Shown piece after piece: positions 19,401 through 27,825 of a DNA stretch of 64,000 nt. The notes under the pieces are model-generated. The model had not been told where the DNA came from, made no database searches, and saw nothing but the letters and a program-made list of their open reading frames with translations. The stretch is from RBC074 sp964470555. GTDB taxonomy: Bacteria > Acidobacteriota > Blastocatellia > RBC074. The position numbers were made by a program, and so were the translations under genes. Each line of letters begins with the position of its first letter. Positions within the stretch are counted from its first letter, which is position 1. The stretch is from positions 53,027 to 117,026 of the forward strand of contig CAYYDG010000022.1 of assembly GCA_964470555.1 (NCBI GenBank), in the 5' to 3' direction.

Positions 19401-21379
19401 CTCGTGACTTTGATCGCATCGGCTTCTGTTTCAATTCGCAGACCATCGGCAGACACTCTCGCTCCGCCTTTTATTTCGAGAAACCTTCCCGCGTCCTTGT
19501 CAAAGCCGAACAGCGACAGCGCCATTCCGGCAGGGAATAGATCCACATTCGGCATCACCAGTTTTGCGCCGGGTTCCAGCGTGTAATTGAACGGAGTGAT
19601 CTGAACTATGGAGCCGCTGTAATAACCCAACGGCAATTCAACCGGCGCGCGCGCGTTTCGCAGAGGCGTCAATGTCAATCTGGCTGACGTCTCTCCATTG
19701 GGGCCGGTGACTTTGGCTCCTGTGGGAACAATCAATTGATAATTTTCGGTTTGGATGGTGATGGGAAGCGGATTCGGTTGTGCTTGCGATTGATCGCCGC
19801 TGAATTCGTTCTCGCCAAACGATGAGCCGCCGACGGTTCCGCTGCCGCCGGTTTCCTGTTGCAACGCGATGTTGCGAGAAAACTGGTTGTCGCGGTTGGC
19901 GTGCGCAGTGATTTTCAGTGAAAGTTGCGGATAAGGCGGCGAAGTGGGCAAAGACGTTCCGTCAATTTCCACAAAATGCGCACCTGGCAGGACATCCGGC
20001 AAGACAAACGCTCCGGTGGAATTGGTGGTGGTTGTGATTGGCGCCCCGGAGACCTTGACTGTGACATTGCTCAGAGGCAATCCGTTGGTGTTTTCGACAA
20101 AACCGCTGATAGAAGTTCGAACCTGCAAGGTGCTGATACTTTGACCTTCGCCTTGAGGTGTGCGAACGCTGACAGTGCCGGATTCGACATTGAATGGAAC
20201 GCGCACTTTCAACTGAGTCGGGGAAGCTTCCATCACGTTCGGAACCTCCAGACCATTGATGCGGACTATGTTTTCTTCTTTGATGGGAGAAAACCCCTCT
20301 CCCATGATCGTCAGTTCCTGTCCGGCCAGCGTGGTCGTTTCTCCAAAACCGCTGATGGAAGGCGGTTGAATGCCGCCGGTTCCGGCCACTTCGATTCTCA
20401 CCACATTCGAGGCAGAAAAGCCGGTCGCCACCACCGATATATCAACCAATCCCCGACCGATCAGACTGCGTGGGATGACCGCATTGACTTGATCCAGCCC
20501 GACAAATTCAGGTTGGAGTCCTGCAAAGAGCGAAGGAACTTCTATGCCGCCCATCAAAACGCGAACGCTTTCGTTGGCATTGCCATCGCCGTTGGTGTCT
20601 GTGGCGTAACGAACGCCGGACAAAAACAGAACCAGAACGACAAGCTCTCCGTCGGGTCCCATATCAACCGGTTTGTAGATGAATTGTTGTGTTTGCTGAT
20701 TATATTGAAAAACCGCTTCGGTGCTTTGCGTGCCATCCAATCGGACGCGAACAATCGTCGCTGCTGCGACGCCGTTTCCAGTGGCATTGGCGGCAAAGAC
20801 CGCAGGAGCGACTCGCTCCACCATTGCTGTTCCGTTGTAGGTAGTTGTGCCTGATTTGACCACAACGTTGGCTGTGCCGGATTCCGTCGCCGAAGGCAGC
20901 AGATAGTTGATTTGACCCGGGGAAACGAAAAACAACCCGGCTTTCCGCCCGTTGACTTCAACACTCGTTCCGCCGAGATCGGTCGGCAATTGCACTCCGG
21001 GAGTGTTTGGGTCTGCGTCGGAGGCGATGATGGTCGAGTTGGCAAGACCGATTCCGAACGCCGCGACAATCGAATCCGGTGCCACTGAAAGAACGCTTGC
21101 ATAAGCTGCGGCAGAAACCGTGGATACAGGTGTGGAACTGACATCGAACGCGGCTCCGACAGGCGCAACCGTGTGAGCATAGCTGGCTGGCGGCAGCCCT
21201 GCGACAGATGGAGCAGTGTTGGATTGAGTTGGCTCCTTGGACGACCGGGCGGCCATTGCACCAGCGCCAAGGGCGAACACAACAATGATGCTCAGTAAAG
21301 CCCAGGTTTGGTGGCGAGAGAAAACTGAGGCAATGCGAAACAGTCCGGCAATGGAAAGAACCTTGCGGCTCGAAATCAT
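16493..21379 (-). CDS. Giant secreted protein: TIGR03437-like, IPT, carboxypeptidase-regulatory, Ig/cadherin-like and FG-GAP repeats
   Basis: A 1628-residue exported protein with an N-terminal hydrophobic segment (about 27-45). Domains in order: the Acidobacteria-type TIGR03437-like region (about 85-330; PDSIVAAFGIGLA, VNGRKAGLFFVSPGQINYLLP), an IPT/TIG fold (340-420), a carboxypeptidase-regulatory-like fold (421-475), a mixed middle, tandem Ig/cadherin-like domains (about 760-1150; SLTLDEDTVLDFKLSGTDPDDNP), and at least five FG-GAP integrin-like blades to the end (GDLNGDGVPDIVIGAPYA). The blade motifs carry DxNxDGxxD calcium sites. It is probably a surface or extracellular adhesin/scaffold. 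GGAGG lies 5 bases before the ATG. No partner gene is evident. Confidence 0.88.
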   Translation of the reverse strand: MISSRKVLSIAGLFRIASVFSRHQTWALLSIIVVFALGAGAMAARSSKEPTQSNTAPSVAGLPPASYAHTVAPVGAAFDVSSTPVSTVSAAAYASVLSVAPDSIVAAFGIGLANSTIIASDADPNTPGVQLPTDLGGTSVEVNGRKAGLFFVSPGQINYLLPSATESGTANVVVKSGTTTYNGTAMVERVAPAVFAANATGNGVAAATIVRVRLDGTQSTEAVFQYNQQTQQFIYKPVDMGPDGELVVLVLFLSGVRYATDTNGDGNANESVRVLMGGIEVPSLFAGLQPEFVGLDQVNAVIPRSLIGRGLVDISVVATGFSASNVVRIEVAGTGGIQPPSISGFGETTTLAGQELTIMGEGFSPIKEENIVRINGLEVPNVMEASPTQLKVRVPFNVESGTVSVRTPQGEGQSISTLQVRTSISGFVENTNGLPLSNVTVKVSGAPITTTTNSTGAFVLPDVLPGAHFVEIDGTSLPTSPPYPQLSLKITAHANRDNQFSRNIALQQETGGSGTVGGSSFGENEFSGDQSQAQPNPLPITIQTENYQLIVPTGAKVTGPNGETSARLTLTPLRNARAPVELPLGYYSGSIVQITPFNYTLEPGAKLVMPNVDLFPAGMALSLFGFDKDAGRFLEIKGGARVSADGLRIETEADAIKVTSYYFASILRNTTTVTGRVMNSANKPVAKALVRCKGQIASTDGNGSYLLRFIPAAENEVLAVEGSILLPTQNVLKTPNVSAPAKLGDITRMPDLVLPDETRNNPPDIDMPDKLTIPEGKTTELIITIKDRDPLNIIARTEVAGAKFVSLAKIGLSPSASSYYLRFSPGFDDAGTYTITVSASDNLGATTNETMTVVVTDTNQTPGATSQSLTLDEDTVLDFKLSGTDPDDNPLTFKVVTPPASGELIGTAPNLSYKPSLNFNGADRFTFLVNDGTTDSLPATVTITVRPVNDPPVLTVLGAQNVNEGQLLQFSVSAVDPDTDQKVSITANGLPEASTFLAAATGNSMQFGWTPNFNQAGIYTINFTATDDATPAASDTKEVRITVNDVSTLVTPSAQTVHELQQLVFDVSATPGATGPVTITVSEIPTGATVASPAVNNTQFRWTPGITQAGSYTIVFRATINSPTPVTETKMVQITVVDTVRDMNKEGSPFTVFGEAGAESNQSNDQGDGLGVKVAAGDLNGDGVPDIVIGAPYANGSAPNSGKAYVFFGRANPTDQIDLAQQKADVEISGDAADDHLGASLAIGDINGDGKSDLILGAPQANVGDFPDAGKVYVIYGNLTANIASTAEKLAATTILGSQRSLFMGATLAAATVYAKGNAADDLLVGAPGYDAVVGTTSLTDAGALMIFSGGAGFSQIINLANTSPTYMVTGQSSGWQLGSSLAVGNFNGEGLADIAVGAPLASPNGIKGSGNVYLLTIAAEGVRSAPQAASVILFGTGENDNLGSQLAMGDLNGDGKNDLIIGAAGASAGANRQGAGAVFVIYGGTTLQGRPADLSIYGAGAVQDQHPDALGSSLAVGDFNGDGIADLAIGAPGADFGDSRRDPLGTVYVIFGAKTGLPAVFDLATKQADYMAIGADPGDRLGAGGLAIANFNASEPADLILGIPNARSVNNSRVDAGEVRVIYGVKR

Positions 21380-21569
21380 AGCGACCTCCAGAATAACTAC
21401 AAACGACCAATCGAATAATCAACTCGAACGAGTATGAGGTAACAGGGCGCGAATCGTGGACAAATAACATTCGGCTTGCGATTTTCGGTGAGAACGCAGC
21501 CAGCGCAAGGGGTGATTTCAGTCGCTTTTGTGATGAACAAGGATGGCGACTGAATGGCGCACGGCAGGA

Positions 21570-21597
21570 AGTATAACTTTACTTCAACGCGATGCAA
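21570..21597 (-). promoter_or_regulatory. Candidate promoter for the giant exoprotein gene
   Basis: On the minus strand, TTGCAT (21592-21597) and TATACT (21570-21575) are spaced by 16 bases. This would give a leader of about 180 bases before the start at 21379. Confidence 0.45.
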
Positions 21598-21820
21598 GCG
21601 CGATGATCTTCGATCATTGCCGGGACACTATTCATAAAGTAAGCCCGCGCTTAGCTGCGCGATTCTCATTGATATTGTTGGAGCCATTTGCCCGGCATTC
21701 AGGAATTGCCGTCGCTGTTGTTCTCAATTCGGCTCAATCCAGATTCGCGGCTTTCCAGATGAAGTTAAACGGCTCTCCGTTGTCCGACAAACTGGCTGCA
21801 ACTCTTTTGGTTGCCCAATT

Positions 21821-21860
21821 TAATAAAAATGCGGGAGACGATTTTTTAATCATCTCCCGC
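21821..21860 (-). terminator. Terminator after the DUF1800/DUF1501 unit
   Basis: GCGGGAGA / TCTCCCGC (8 bp, loop about 14 bases) is followed on the minus strand by ATTTTTATTA. It lies 54 bases past the DUF1501 stop. Confidence 0.75.
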
Positions 21861-21913
21861 TTTCAGTGCGCTGCTTCAGGCTATGCGTTGAAGTAAATTG
21901 TTGACCGGCTCGG

Positions 21914-23179
21914 TCAGGCTTTGACCAATCCTTTGAATTTTGCCGCGTTGATCGAAAAACCCGGAAAGATTGTATTCAAATTCGTCGCGCCAAGATGAGT
22001 TTTAGCGATTTCGGCAAACACTTCGCGGAAATCAGTCGTGATCGCCAAATCCCGCTGTTCATTCAATTCGTGCGATTTCAAACCCGGCCATTTGCCGTAC
22101 ACCTTGCCGCCGTTGACCGAACCTCCGAGCAAAAACATGGCGCTTCCATGTCCATGATCGGTTCCGCGATTGCCGTTTTCACGGGCCGTGCGGCCAAATT
22201 CGGTCATAGTCAGAATGACGACTTCGTCGGCGCGGTCTTTCAAATCGGCGTATAGCGCCGCAATGCCGTTTGAAAATTCCAGCAACCGGTTTGCCAACTG
22301 ACCTTGTCCCGCTCCTTGATTGGCGTGTGTGTCCCAACCGCCGATGTCAGTAAACGCAACTTCCAATCCTATGTTCGATTTGATGAGTTGAGCGATTTGT
22401 TTCATCCGGTCGCCGAACTGACCGCGCGGATAAATGACGCCAGCGGTTGGCTGGTACTTGGTCGGATTGACCTGCTTCAACAGTTTGACGGCGTCAAAGG
22501 TTTCCTTGCCTGTTCCGCGCAGGGCGTCGTTGGCGGTTTGCTGATACATCGCCTCGAAACCGCCTTGCAGAGCTTGTCCGCTTGCTCCGCCTCCGGCGCG
22601 AAGGGCGAAATCGTTAATGCTGGTCATGGCGATTGCCGACGCTTTGCCTTGCATCGTTCGCGGCAGGTTCGCTCCCATGGAAACAGCACGAAACGGCGAA
22701 GCTTCGGGATTGGAAGTAGCTTGCAGATAGCGATTTACCCAGCCATCAGTCGTGCTTTTTACTCCGGGAGTGCCGGATTCCATGTAATCCTGAGCGTCGA
22801 AGTGTGACCGCGTGCTGTCCGGCGAACCAACCGCATGAATGATTGCCAGTTGGCCTGCGTCAAAAATCGGTTTGAATGCCGCCAGCGACGGGTGCAGCCC
22901 AAAATAACCATCCAGATCAATGGCGCTCGTCGTTTCGCCGGGTTTTGGTTTTGAGATGGCAATGCTTGGTCGCAAGCTGTAATAAGTTTCATCGCCAAAC
23001 GGAACGACGGCATTCAATCCGTCCATCGCTCCGCGCTGAAAGATCGTGACCAGAATTCGTTTGCGACCATTTTTGCCGGTTTGAGCCAAAGTTCGCGTCA
23101 AAAACGACGGTGATAATGCTGCTGCGCCCACGCTGGCCAGCGCGATTCCGCTGCTTTTCAGAAAAAATCTTCTGTTCAT
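21914..23179 (-). CDS. DUF1501 domain protein, exported
   Basis: A 421-residue protein with a Tat-like leader (MNRRFFLKSSGIALASVGAAAL). It then has alkaline-phosphatase-superfamily features of DUF1501: RKRILVTIFQRGAMDGLN, DYMESGTP, GGWDTHANQG, and a TEFGRTARENGNRGTDHGHGSAMFLLGG block with likely metal-binding His and Asp. DUF1501 genes are almost always paired with DUF1800 genes, as here, in Acidobacteria and Planctomycetes. The biochemical function is not established. It follows the DUF1800 gene by about 70 bases with a good AGGAGAAGAGG upstream of the ATG, so the two form an operon. Confidence 0.9.
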   Translation of the reverse strand: MNRRFFLKSSGIALASVGAAALSPSFLTRTLAQTGKNGRKRILVTIFQRGAMDGLNAVVPFGDETYYSLRPSIAISKPKPGETTSAIDLDGYFGLHPSLAAFKPIFDAGQLAIIHAVGSPDSTRSHFDAQDYMESGTPGVKSTTDGWVNRYLQATSNPEASPFRAVSMGANLPRTMQGKASAIAMTSINDFALRAGGGASGQALQGGFEAMYQQTANDALRGTGKETFDAVKLLKQVNPTKYQPTAGVIYPRGQFGDRMKQIAQLIKSNIGLEVAFTDIGGWDTHANQGAGQGQLANRLLEFSNGIAALYADLKDRADEVVILTMTEFGRTARENGNRGTDHGHGSAMFLLGGSVNGGKVYGKWPGLKSHELNEQRDLAITTDFREVFAEIAKTHLGATNLNTIFPGFSINAAKFKGLVKA

Positions 23180-23250
23180 CCTCTTCTCCTCTTTTGTTTG
23201 GAGTACCGGTTTCAGCCGGTCAGCCGCCTGAAAGCGTTACTCTGAACCGA

Positions 23251-25035
23251 TCATTGTCGTTGAAACTCCGGCGAGCCGAGAATCAAGCCGACGACTTTTG
23301 CAGCGTCTGTCGCATTCGAGCCGTCACGTTTGGCCAACAATTGCTCGCTCAAACTTTTATCAATCGTGGCGCGAGATTGCGGCGACAACTCGCCTCTGAG
23401 CAAAAGCTTTGCGTACCGATCCACGAGTTGCGACGGCTGCATATTGGCAGTATCTGGAACCAGTGATGTCAGATTGCTCCGCGTGCCCGGAATCTTGTTT
23501 GCCGCCAGCGCCAGCGAGAAATTCATGCGCTCCAATAAAGCTCCGGTGTTGACCCAGTGTTCGGCAGTGTCGGGATAGCCTGTTGGTGGCTGCGCCATAA
23601 AGAGCGCTTCGCCCATTTGCGCCATCCAGCGATGAAATTGCGGGCCGCCGGTGGTTTCAGCGCCAAGGGCGCGGACGGCGCTGACGGTCATTTCAAAGGG
23701 AGTTTTGATTTTGGCGCGATAATTTTCCGGCGCGAAAAACTCCGGTGAAGTGAACATAGTTCGCAGTACCTGACGAATATCTCCGTCGGTTTTCTTGAAG
23801 GTTTCGGCCATTCGATTGACCAGCGATTGCGGAGGCGTGTCGTTGACGAATTTGCGCGCCAGTTTGGTCGAGATGAATTTTGCCGTTGCGGGGTGAGTCG
23901 CCAGCATGTGAATGACCGCATAGCCGTCTTTCTGGCCGCCGCCAGCCGGAATTTTTTTGCCAAGCACGACTTTTTCGCCATCGTCGTGAATCATCGGATT
24001 GAAGAAAAACTCCGCGCCATTACGCGGCTGTTTGAGCGTCCAGCCTGTAAAGCAGCGCGCGACTTCCTGCACGTCCTTTTGCGTATAGCCGCCATCCACG
24101 CCCAGCGTGTGAAGTTCCATCAGTTCGCGCGCGTAATTTTCGTTCAGACCGCGCGGCGCTCGGTTGAGCCGGTTTTGCAGGTTGAGCATCTGCTCTTTTT
24201 GCTGTTCGGATAATTGGCCTGCGCGGTTGGACTGGCGTCGTTCCATCGCTCGCATCAATTGTTCGCGGCGTTGCATGGCCTGTGCATTCGGCGCGGCGCT
24301 CATCCAGTTGTCCAGATAAAACAGCATCGCAGGGCTTTCCGCCGTGGCTTTCAGCAAATCTTCGAATTTGCCGAAGACGCGCGGGCGAATCACGTCGCGT
24401 TCATACGAAGTCGTCAACACGCGATCCGCGCCTTTCTGCAAAAAGATGTTGAAGTGGTTGAACCAGAAATCGGCCATCACTTCCTGCAACTGTCGTTCGC
24501 TGTATACGGCGCGCAGGATTTTAGCCTGCTGCAATTCCACCGCGACTTGTTGCGGCTGTTTGTAGCCCATGTCTTTCAGCGCCTTCTGAATTTCGCGGCG
24601 TTTGGCCAGATTGGCTCGCTGTTCTTGTTCGGTTTGTCCTGGAGCATTTGCGCCGCCAGCGAAATCAGCCGGCTCGATCCCTTTGGATTTGAGAGTTTGT
24701 TGAATGACCTGCGGTGGAGGATAGTATCTCGCCAGCTCGGCATTGCTCAGGTGTATGCTTTCCAGGCCTTTGAGCTTTTCCTCAGCGACCGTATCCGAAA
24801 TACGGTCAGGATGGAGTTGTTCTTCAAGGAATTTTTCCCAACCGATTTTCATTACGCGCTCCACATCACCCGGACGCGCTCCGAATGTAATTCGGTTGAG
24901 CAAATGAATGGTTCTTTGTTCGGAATTCAGGTTTTTCTTTTTGTCGGTATCCTGGGCAAACGCCAGCATTGGGCTTATGGTCAGCGCCAGGGCCAGCGCA
25001 TTCGCCAGGAATCTTGTCACAATAATTCTGTTCAT
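23251..25035 (-). CDS. DUF1800 domain protein, exported
   Basis: A 594-residue protein starting MNRIIVTRFLANALALALTI, with a Sec signal peptide cleaved near AFAQ. DUF1800 signatures follow: HLLNRITFGARPGDVERV, FWFNHFNIF, NENYARELMELHTLGVDGGYTQKDVQEVARCFTGWT, FHDDGEKVVLGKKI-like (here MIHDDGEKVVLGKKIP) and FVNDTPPQSLV. It has a long Q/R-rich insert at about 150-290. Its ribosome-binding region is a run of ten G followed by AAACCA and the ATG, a homopolymer prone to slippage. First gene of a two-gene operon with DUF1501. Confidence 0.9.
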   Translation of the reverse strand: MNRIIVTRFLANALALALTISPMLAFAQDTDKKKNLNSEQRTIHLLNRITFGARPGDVERVMKIGWEKFLEEQLHPDRISDTVAEEKLKGLESIHLSNAELARYYPPPQVIQQTLKSKGIEPADFAGGANAPGQTEQEQRANLAKRREIQKALKDMGYKQPQQVAVELQQAKILRAVYSERQLQEVMADFWFNHFNIFLQKGADRVLTTSYERDVIRPRVFGKFEDLLKATAESPAMLFYLDNWMSAAPNAQAMQRREQLMRAMERRQSNRAGQLSEQQKEQMLNLQNRLNRAPRGLNENYARELMELHTLGVDGGYTQKDVQEVARCFTGWTLKQPRNGAEFFFNPMIHDDGEKVVLGKKIPAGGGQKDGYAVIHMLATHPATAKFISTKLARKFVNDTPPQSLVNRMAETFKKTDGDIRQVLRTMFTSPEFFAPENYRAKIKTPFEMTVSAVRALGAETTGGPQFHRWMAQMGEALFMAQPPTGYPDTAEHWVNTGALLERMNFSLALAANKIPGTRSNLTSLVPDTANMQPSQLVDRYAKLLLRGELSPQSRATIDKSLSEQLLAKRDGSNATDAAKVVGLILGSPEFQRQ

Positions 25036-25041
25036 TGGTTT

Positions 25042-25051
25042 CCCCCCCCCC
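25042..25051 (-). repeat. Ten-G homopolymer at the DUF1800 ribosome-binding site
   Basis: Ten consecutive C on the plus strand (G on the coding strand) end 6 bases before the DUF1800 ATG. The tract takes the place of the Shine-Dalgarno sequence, so length changes would alter spacing or pairing. Confidence 0.8.
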
Positions 25052-25686
25052 ACGACTCAGGTATTTGAAATCTGTGCGTATTGAAAATCAAACGAGTCAG
25101 GACATTTTGCGGTACCGGTTGCTGACAGCGGCTTAGAGAAAAGTCGAGATGGATTGGCCGAAGAAACTTGTGGTAGAAACAAAAAAAGAACGGTTGCTCA
25201 ACTGCGTATGGCCTCCCCCAAGAACCATACGCAACCGAACAACCGCTCTTATTTGGAAAACCTCTTCAACGTTTGACGTCCCCCAACATCTCCCGTTTCC
25301 GAGTTTACCTAAACTGCTGAAGCATTGCTTGTCGTCCTGCTATTTAGCAACGCCCATACCATTGGCCGAACCATCGCAAAATTATTTCAATTTCCTTGCT
25401 AAGTTGTTGAAAAACAAAAGAGATTTTTTGATCTTTTGCTGTTTGGGGACTTTGTTGAATGCGTCATGCACCTACATTTATGAAACGAAATGTTACATCC
25501 CTAAAGTGTCGCTGAATGCTTTCTAGTCAGCATTTCAAGCAAGCCAACGTCAAAAATATGATGGCGTGCCAACCTTCATTTTTAGAAAGTCGAAAAGACT
25601 CAGAACGACTCTTTGTCTTACAACTGATGAAGTTTTTACATATCTTTCTCTACCTTTTTGGGCAAAGAATTTCTTCTCTAACTCAG
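25052..25686. other. AT-richer noncoding region between nth and DUF1800, with a strong RNA hairpin
   Basis: About 630 bases without a credible gene and visibly richer in A/T than its surroundings. It contains the 26-bp hairpin terminator at 25183-25254. The ORFs present on either strand lack family similarity or good starts. A small RNA ending at the hairpin, or a long 3' tail of nth, is possible. Confidence 0.5.
25183..25254 (-). terminator. 26-bp hairpin terminator on minus-strand RNA
   Basis: As minus-strand RNA, the arms AAGAGCGGTTGTTCGG... and ...GAGCAACCGTTCTT pair over 26 positions with no mismatch, using five G-U wobbles, around a 13-base loop. They are followed by TTTTT. The same arms on the plus strand would have A-C mismatches at the wobble positions, so the structure is meant for the minus-strand transcript. 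Confidence 0.8.
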
Positions 25687-26391
25687 TCACAGTTGCGAAC
25701 GGCCGAGATCGCAGTGTTCGTTCAGCGGACACTGGCCACATTTCGGATTTCGCGGATGACAAATTTGTCTGCCAAGAGTGATCAAATTGATATGTAGCGA
25801 GTAATGTTTTTTGGGTGGTATCAGGCTTTCTATTTTTTCATGAGCAAGTTGATCGCTGATCTTTTCGGGCAACAGTCCTGTTCGGCGCAGAATTCTGAGA
25901 ATATGAGTGTCCATGGGAAAGACAGGTCGTTTGCAGGCAAAGAGCAAGACGCAAGCGGCGGTTTTGGGACCGACTCCTTTCAGCGAAATCAGAAATTGGC
26001 GCGCTTCTGCAATCGGCGCTGTCTTCAAAAAAGACAAGTCCAAGTTTCCGCAACGCCGCTTGATGTCGTCCAGGACGGTTTTGATGACGACGGACTTCAC
26101 GTTGGCCAGTCCGCCTGATTTGATGGCAGCAGCAATCGAAGTCGGGCGCGCTCGTCTGACCTGTTCCCAGTCAGGAAAGCGTTGTTTCAGACTGGCGAAC
26201 GCTCTATGGCTATTAATGTTGGTTGTGGATTGCGAAAGGATTGTGTTGATGAGTTCATCCAGCGGGTCTTCGCGGCTGTCGTTGCGGGGCACGCCGAACG
26301 TTGCTTCCAGGTTTTGTGTAATGAAATGAAGTTGGCGACGTTGTTCGGCAAGTTCCACAAAAGAATTATCGAGCGGCTTGAATAACTTCAC
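25687..26391 (-). CDS. nth: Endonuclease III-like DNA glycosylase/AP lyase
   Basis: A 234-residue base-excision repair enzyme acting on oxidised pyrimidines and abasic sites. It has the helix-hairpin-helix LKGVGPKTAACVLLFA with the catalytic Lys, the catalytic Asp in FPMDTHILRI, and the four-cysteine 4Fe-4S loop (CHPRNPKCGQCPLNEHC). The usual LSAQTTD motif is LSQSTTN here, which places it in the Nth-like subgroup rather than classical Nth. The start is a GTG at 26391. It is the last gene of a minus-strand run with the BON protein (24-base gap) and the dienelactone hydrolase. Confidence 0.9.
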   Translation of the reverse strand: MKLFKPLDNSFVELAEQRRQLHFITQNLEATFGVPRNDSREDPLDELINTILSQSTTNINSHRAFASLKQRFPDWEQVRRARPTSIAAAIKSGGLANVKSVVIKTVLDDIKRRCGNLDLSFLKTAPIAEARQFLISLKGVGPKTAACVLLFACKRPVFPMDTHILRILRRTGLLPEKISDQLAHEKIESLIPPKKHYSLHINLITLGRQICHPRNPKCGQCPLNEHCDLGRSQL

Positions 26392-26415
26392 ATCTTTTTC
26401 TACCCGTTCACCCCT

Positions 26416-27789
26416 TTACAGCAATGACCAGCGCAATGTGAACTCATATCGTTTGTCGCCGCCTTTTTGACTGTCGTCAATGCGAACAATGGTGGTGTAA
26501 CCATTGGCGGCGCTGGGTTGTTGAACGATGTCCACGGTTCCGCGGCCAGTTACCCAAATCAGTTTGACTTCGATGGGCGAACGCGGAATGGCTGCGCTGA
26601 ACGAAGCGCGAGTTTCGCGCGGAACGTTGCCGCTGATGTGGCGAACCGAAGCACTGGAACCGGAAAGAATGATTTCGTCCACGCCATCCACGATTCCGCT
26701 CCAGGCGATGGTTCCATAACGTAGCGTAGCGGCGTCAATCCGCGCCTGTTCGGCGCGGGCGCGACGGTCGGCTTCGGCGCGGCGAAGTTCTTCCAGTCGT
26801 TTTTCGTAGGCTTCTGCCTCGCGTTTCAATTTTTCTTCGGCGGCAAGTCGCAGCGCTGCGTCTTCTTCGCGTTGTTTGGCGGCGAGTTGTTCGCGGCGCA
26901 ACCGATCCGCTTCACGTTGAGCATCCGGTGTGGGCGCAGCAGCAACTTGCATCTCAACTGCAGCAGGCTGGGATTCCTGAAACTGACGGCGCAGGGCTTC
27001 ATCCAGCAATCTGGCTTCGGCCAGGTTCAGTTTGACAGAATCGCCCGCAGCATTTGGTTTCAGTTGCAGATTGTTGACGACTGATTTGACTCCAATCACC
27101 AGACGGACGACGTTTTCCGCGCCGTCTTTTTCAGGTTGATGTTCGGCTTCGCCATTGAGCGTGACTACGCCTTCTTTCACTTCAAAATTGTATCGGGAAA
27201 AACCGAGCGGGTTATAAGCCATCAAAGCGGTTTTGACCGATTCAAACAGTGTCGGGTCATCGCCCGGCGCAGGCGTCGGCGCAGTCGTTAAATCAGAATC
27301 GGACAGGGAAGTCATTGCCGCAGGGGCTTGCGCGACAGCGGCGTTGGCGATGGAAACCATGTTGTTGCGCTGTTGTCGCCATAACAACACGGCGACAATC
27401 ACAGCCAGCAACGCCAACAGAACGCCAACGGCTATCAATGAAAGCTGCGCTCGCGTGAACAATGGAAACCGTCTTTGCTCATCGTTCGGCGAGAGCAAAA
27501 CGAAATTCTGTGGAGGAGCGAATTCCGCGCGGTCGTAATAAACGTCTTCCTGACGAATGGCGTTCAGCGGAATGACTGATGTCGCGGCTGAAGCCGGAGC
27601 GTCTTGCTGATCCGCATTGACGGCGGCGGCAGTGACTGCCGCAACGTTTGCGCCTGCGGCAACGATCATCGCCGGATTGACTTCCAGCGGTTTGACCTCC
27701 TTGCGTTCCGTGCCGCAGCGCGGACAGATTTTCATAAACGACACCATCGTAATGCCGCAACCAGCGCAAAAGATTGTTTCGTTCGCCAT
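26416..27789 (-). CDS. Zinc-ribbon membrane protein with BON domain and coiled coil
   Basis: A 457-residue protein starting MANETIFCAGCG (GGAG upstream; a longer frame to 27804 has only a TTG). Order of parts: an N-terminal zinc ribbon (CAGC ... CPRC, residues 8-25), an alanine-rich linker, one membrane helix near 125-147 (LSLIAVGVLLALLAVIVAVLLW), a BON-like domain near 185-245 (YNFEVKEGVVTLNGEAEHQPEKD), a charged coiled coil (about 275-350) and a C-terminal beta domain. The ribbon should be cytoplasmic and the BON domain extracytoplasmic or periplasmic. No known family covers the whole protein. Function unknown; perhaps envelope sensing. Confidence 0.75.
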   Translation of the reverse strand: MANETIFCAGCGITMVSFMKICPRCGTERKEVKPLEVNPAMIVAAGANVAAVTAAAVNADQQDAPASAATSVIPLNAIRQEDVYYDRAEFAPPQNFVLLSPNDEQRRFPLFTRAQLSLIAVGVLLALLAVIVAVLLWRQQRNNMVSIANAAVAQAPAAMTSLSDSDLTTAPTPAPGDDPTLFESVKTALMAYNPLGFSRYNFEVKEGVVTLNGEAEHQPEKDGAENVVRLVIGVKSVVNNLQLKPNAAGDSVKLNLAEARLLDEALRRQFQESQPAAVEMQVAAAPTPDAQREADRLRREQLAAKQREEDAALRLAAEEKLKREAEAYEKRLEELRRAEADRRARAEQARIDAATLRYGTIAWSGIVDGVDEIILSGSSASVRHISGNVPRETRASFSAAIPRSPIEVKLIWVTGRGTVDIVQQPSAANGYTTIVRIDDSQKGGDKRYEFTLRWSLL

Positions 27790-27825
27790 CGTCAAACTCT
27801 CCAAAACTGCTGTTGGTTTTTTGGT

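Larger units (their letters stand above)
21380..21913. other. Intergenic region upstream of the giant exoprotein gene
   Basis: About 530 bases with no convincing gene. It holds a possible minus-strand promoter at 21570-21597 and the terminator of the DUF1800/DUF1501 unit at 21821-21860. The middle (21600-21820) shows no motif I recognise. Confidence 0.6.

Noticed and set aside
21543..21896. A 117-codon plus-strand frame in the intergenic region
   Set aside because: No family resemblance, no ribosome-binding site, and it runs through the DUF1501 terminator hairpin.
25149..25526. A 125-codon plus-strand frame
   Set aside because: It spans the minus-strand hairpin terminator, has low-complexity composition and no recognisable domain or start signal.
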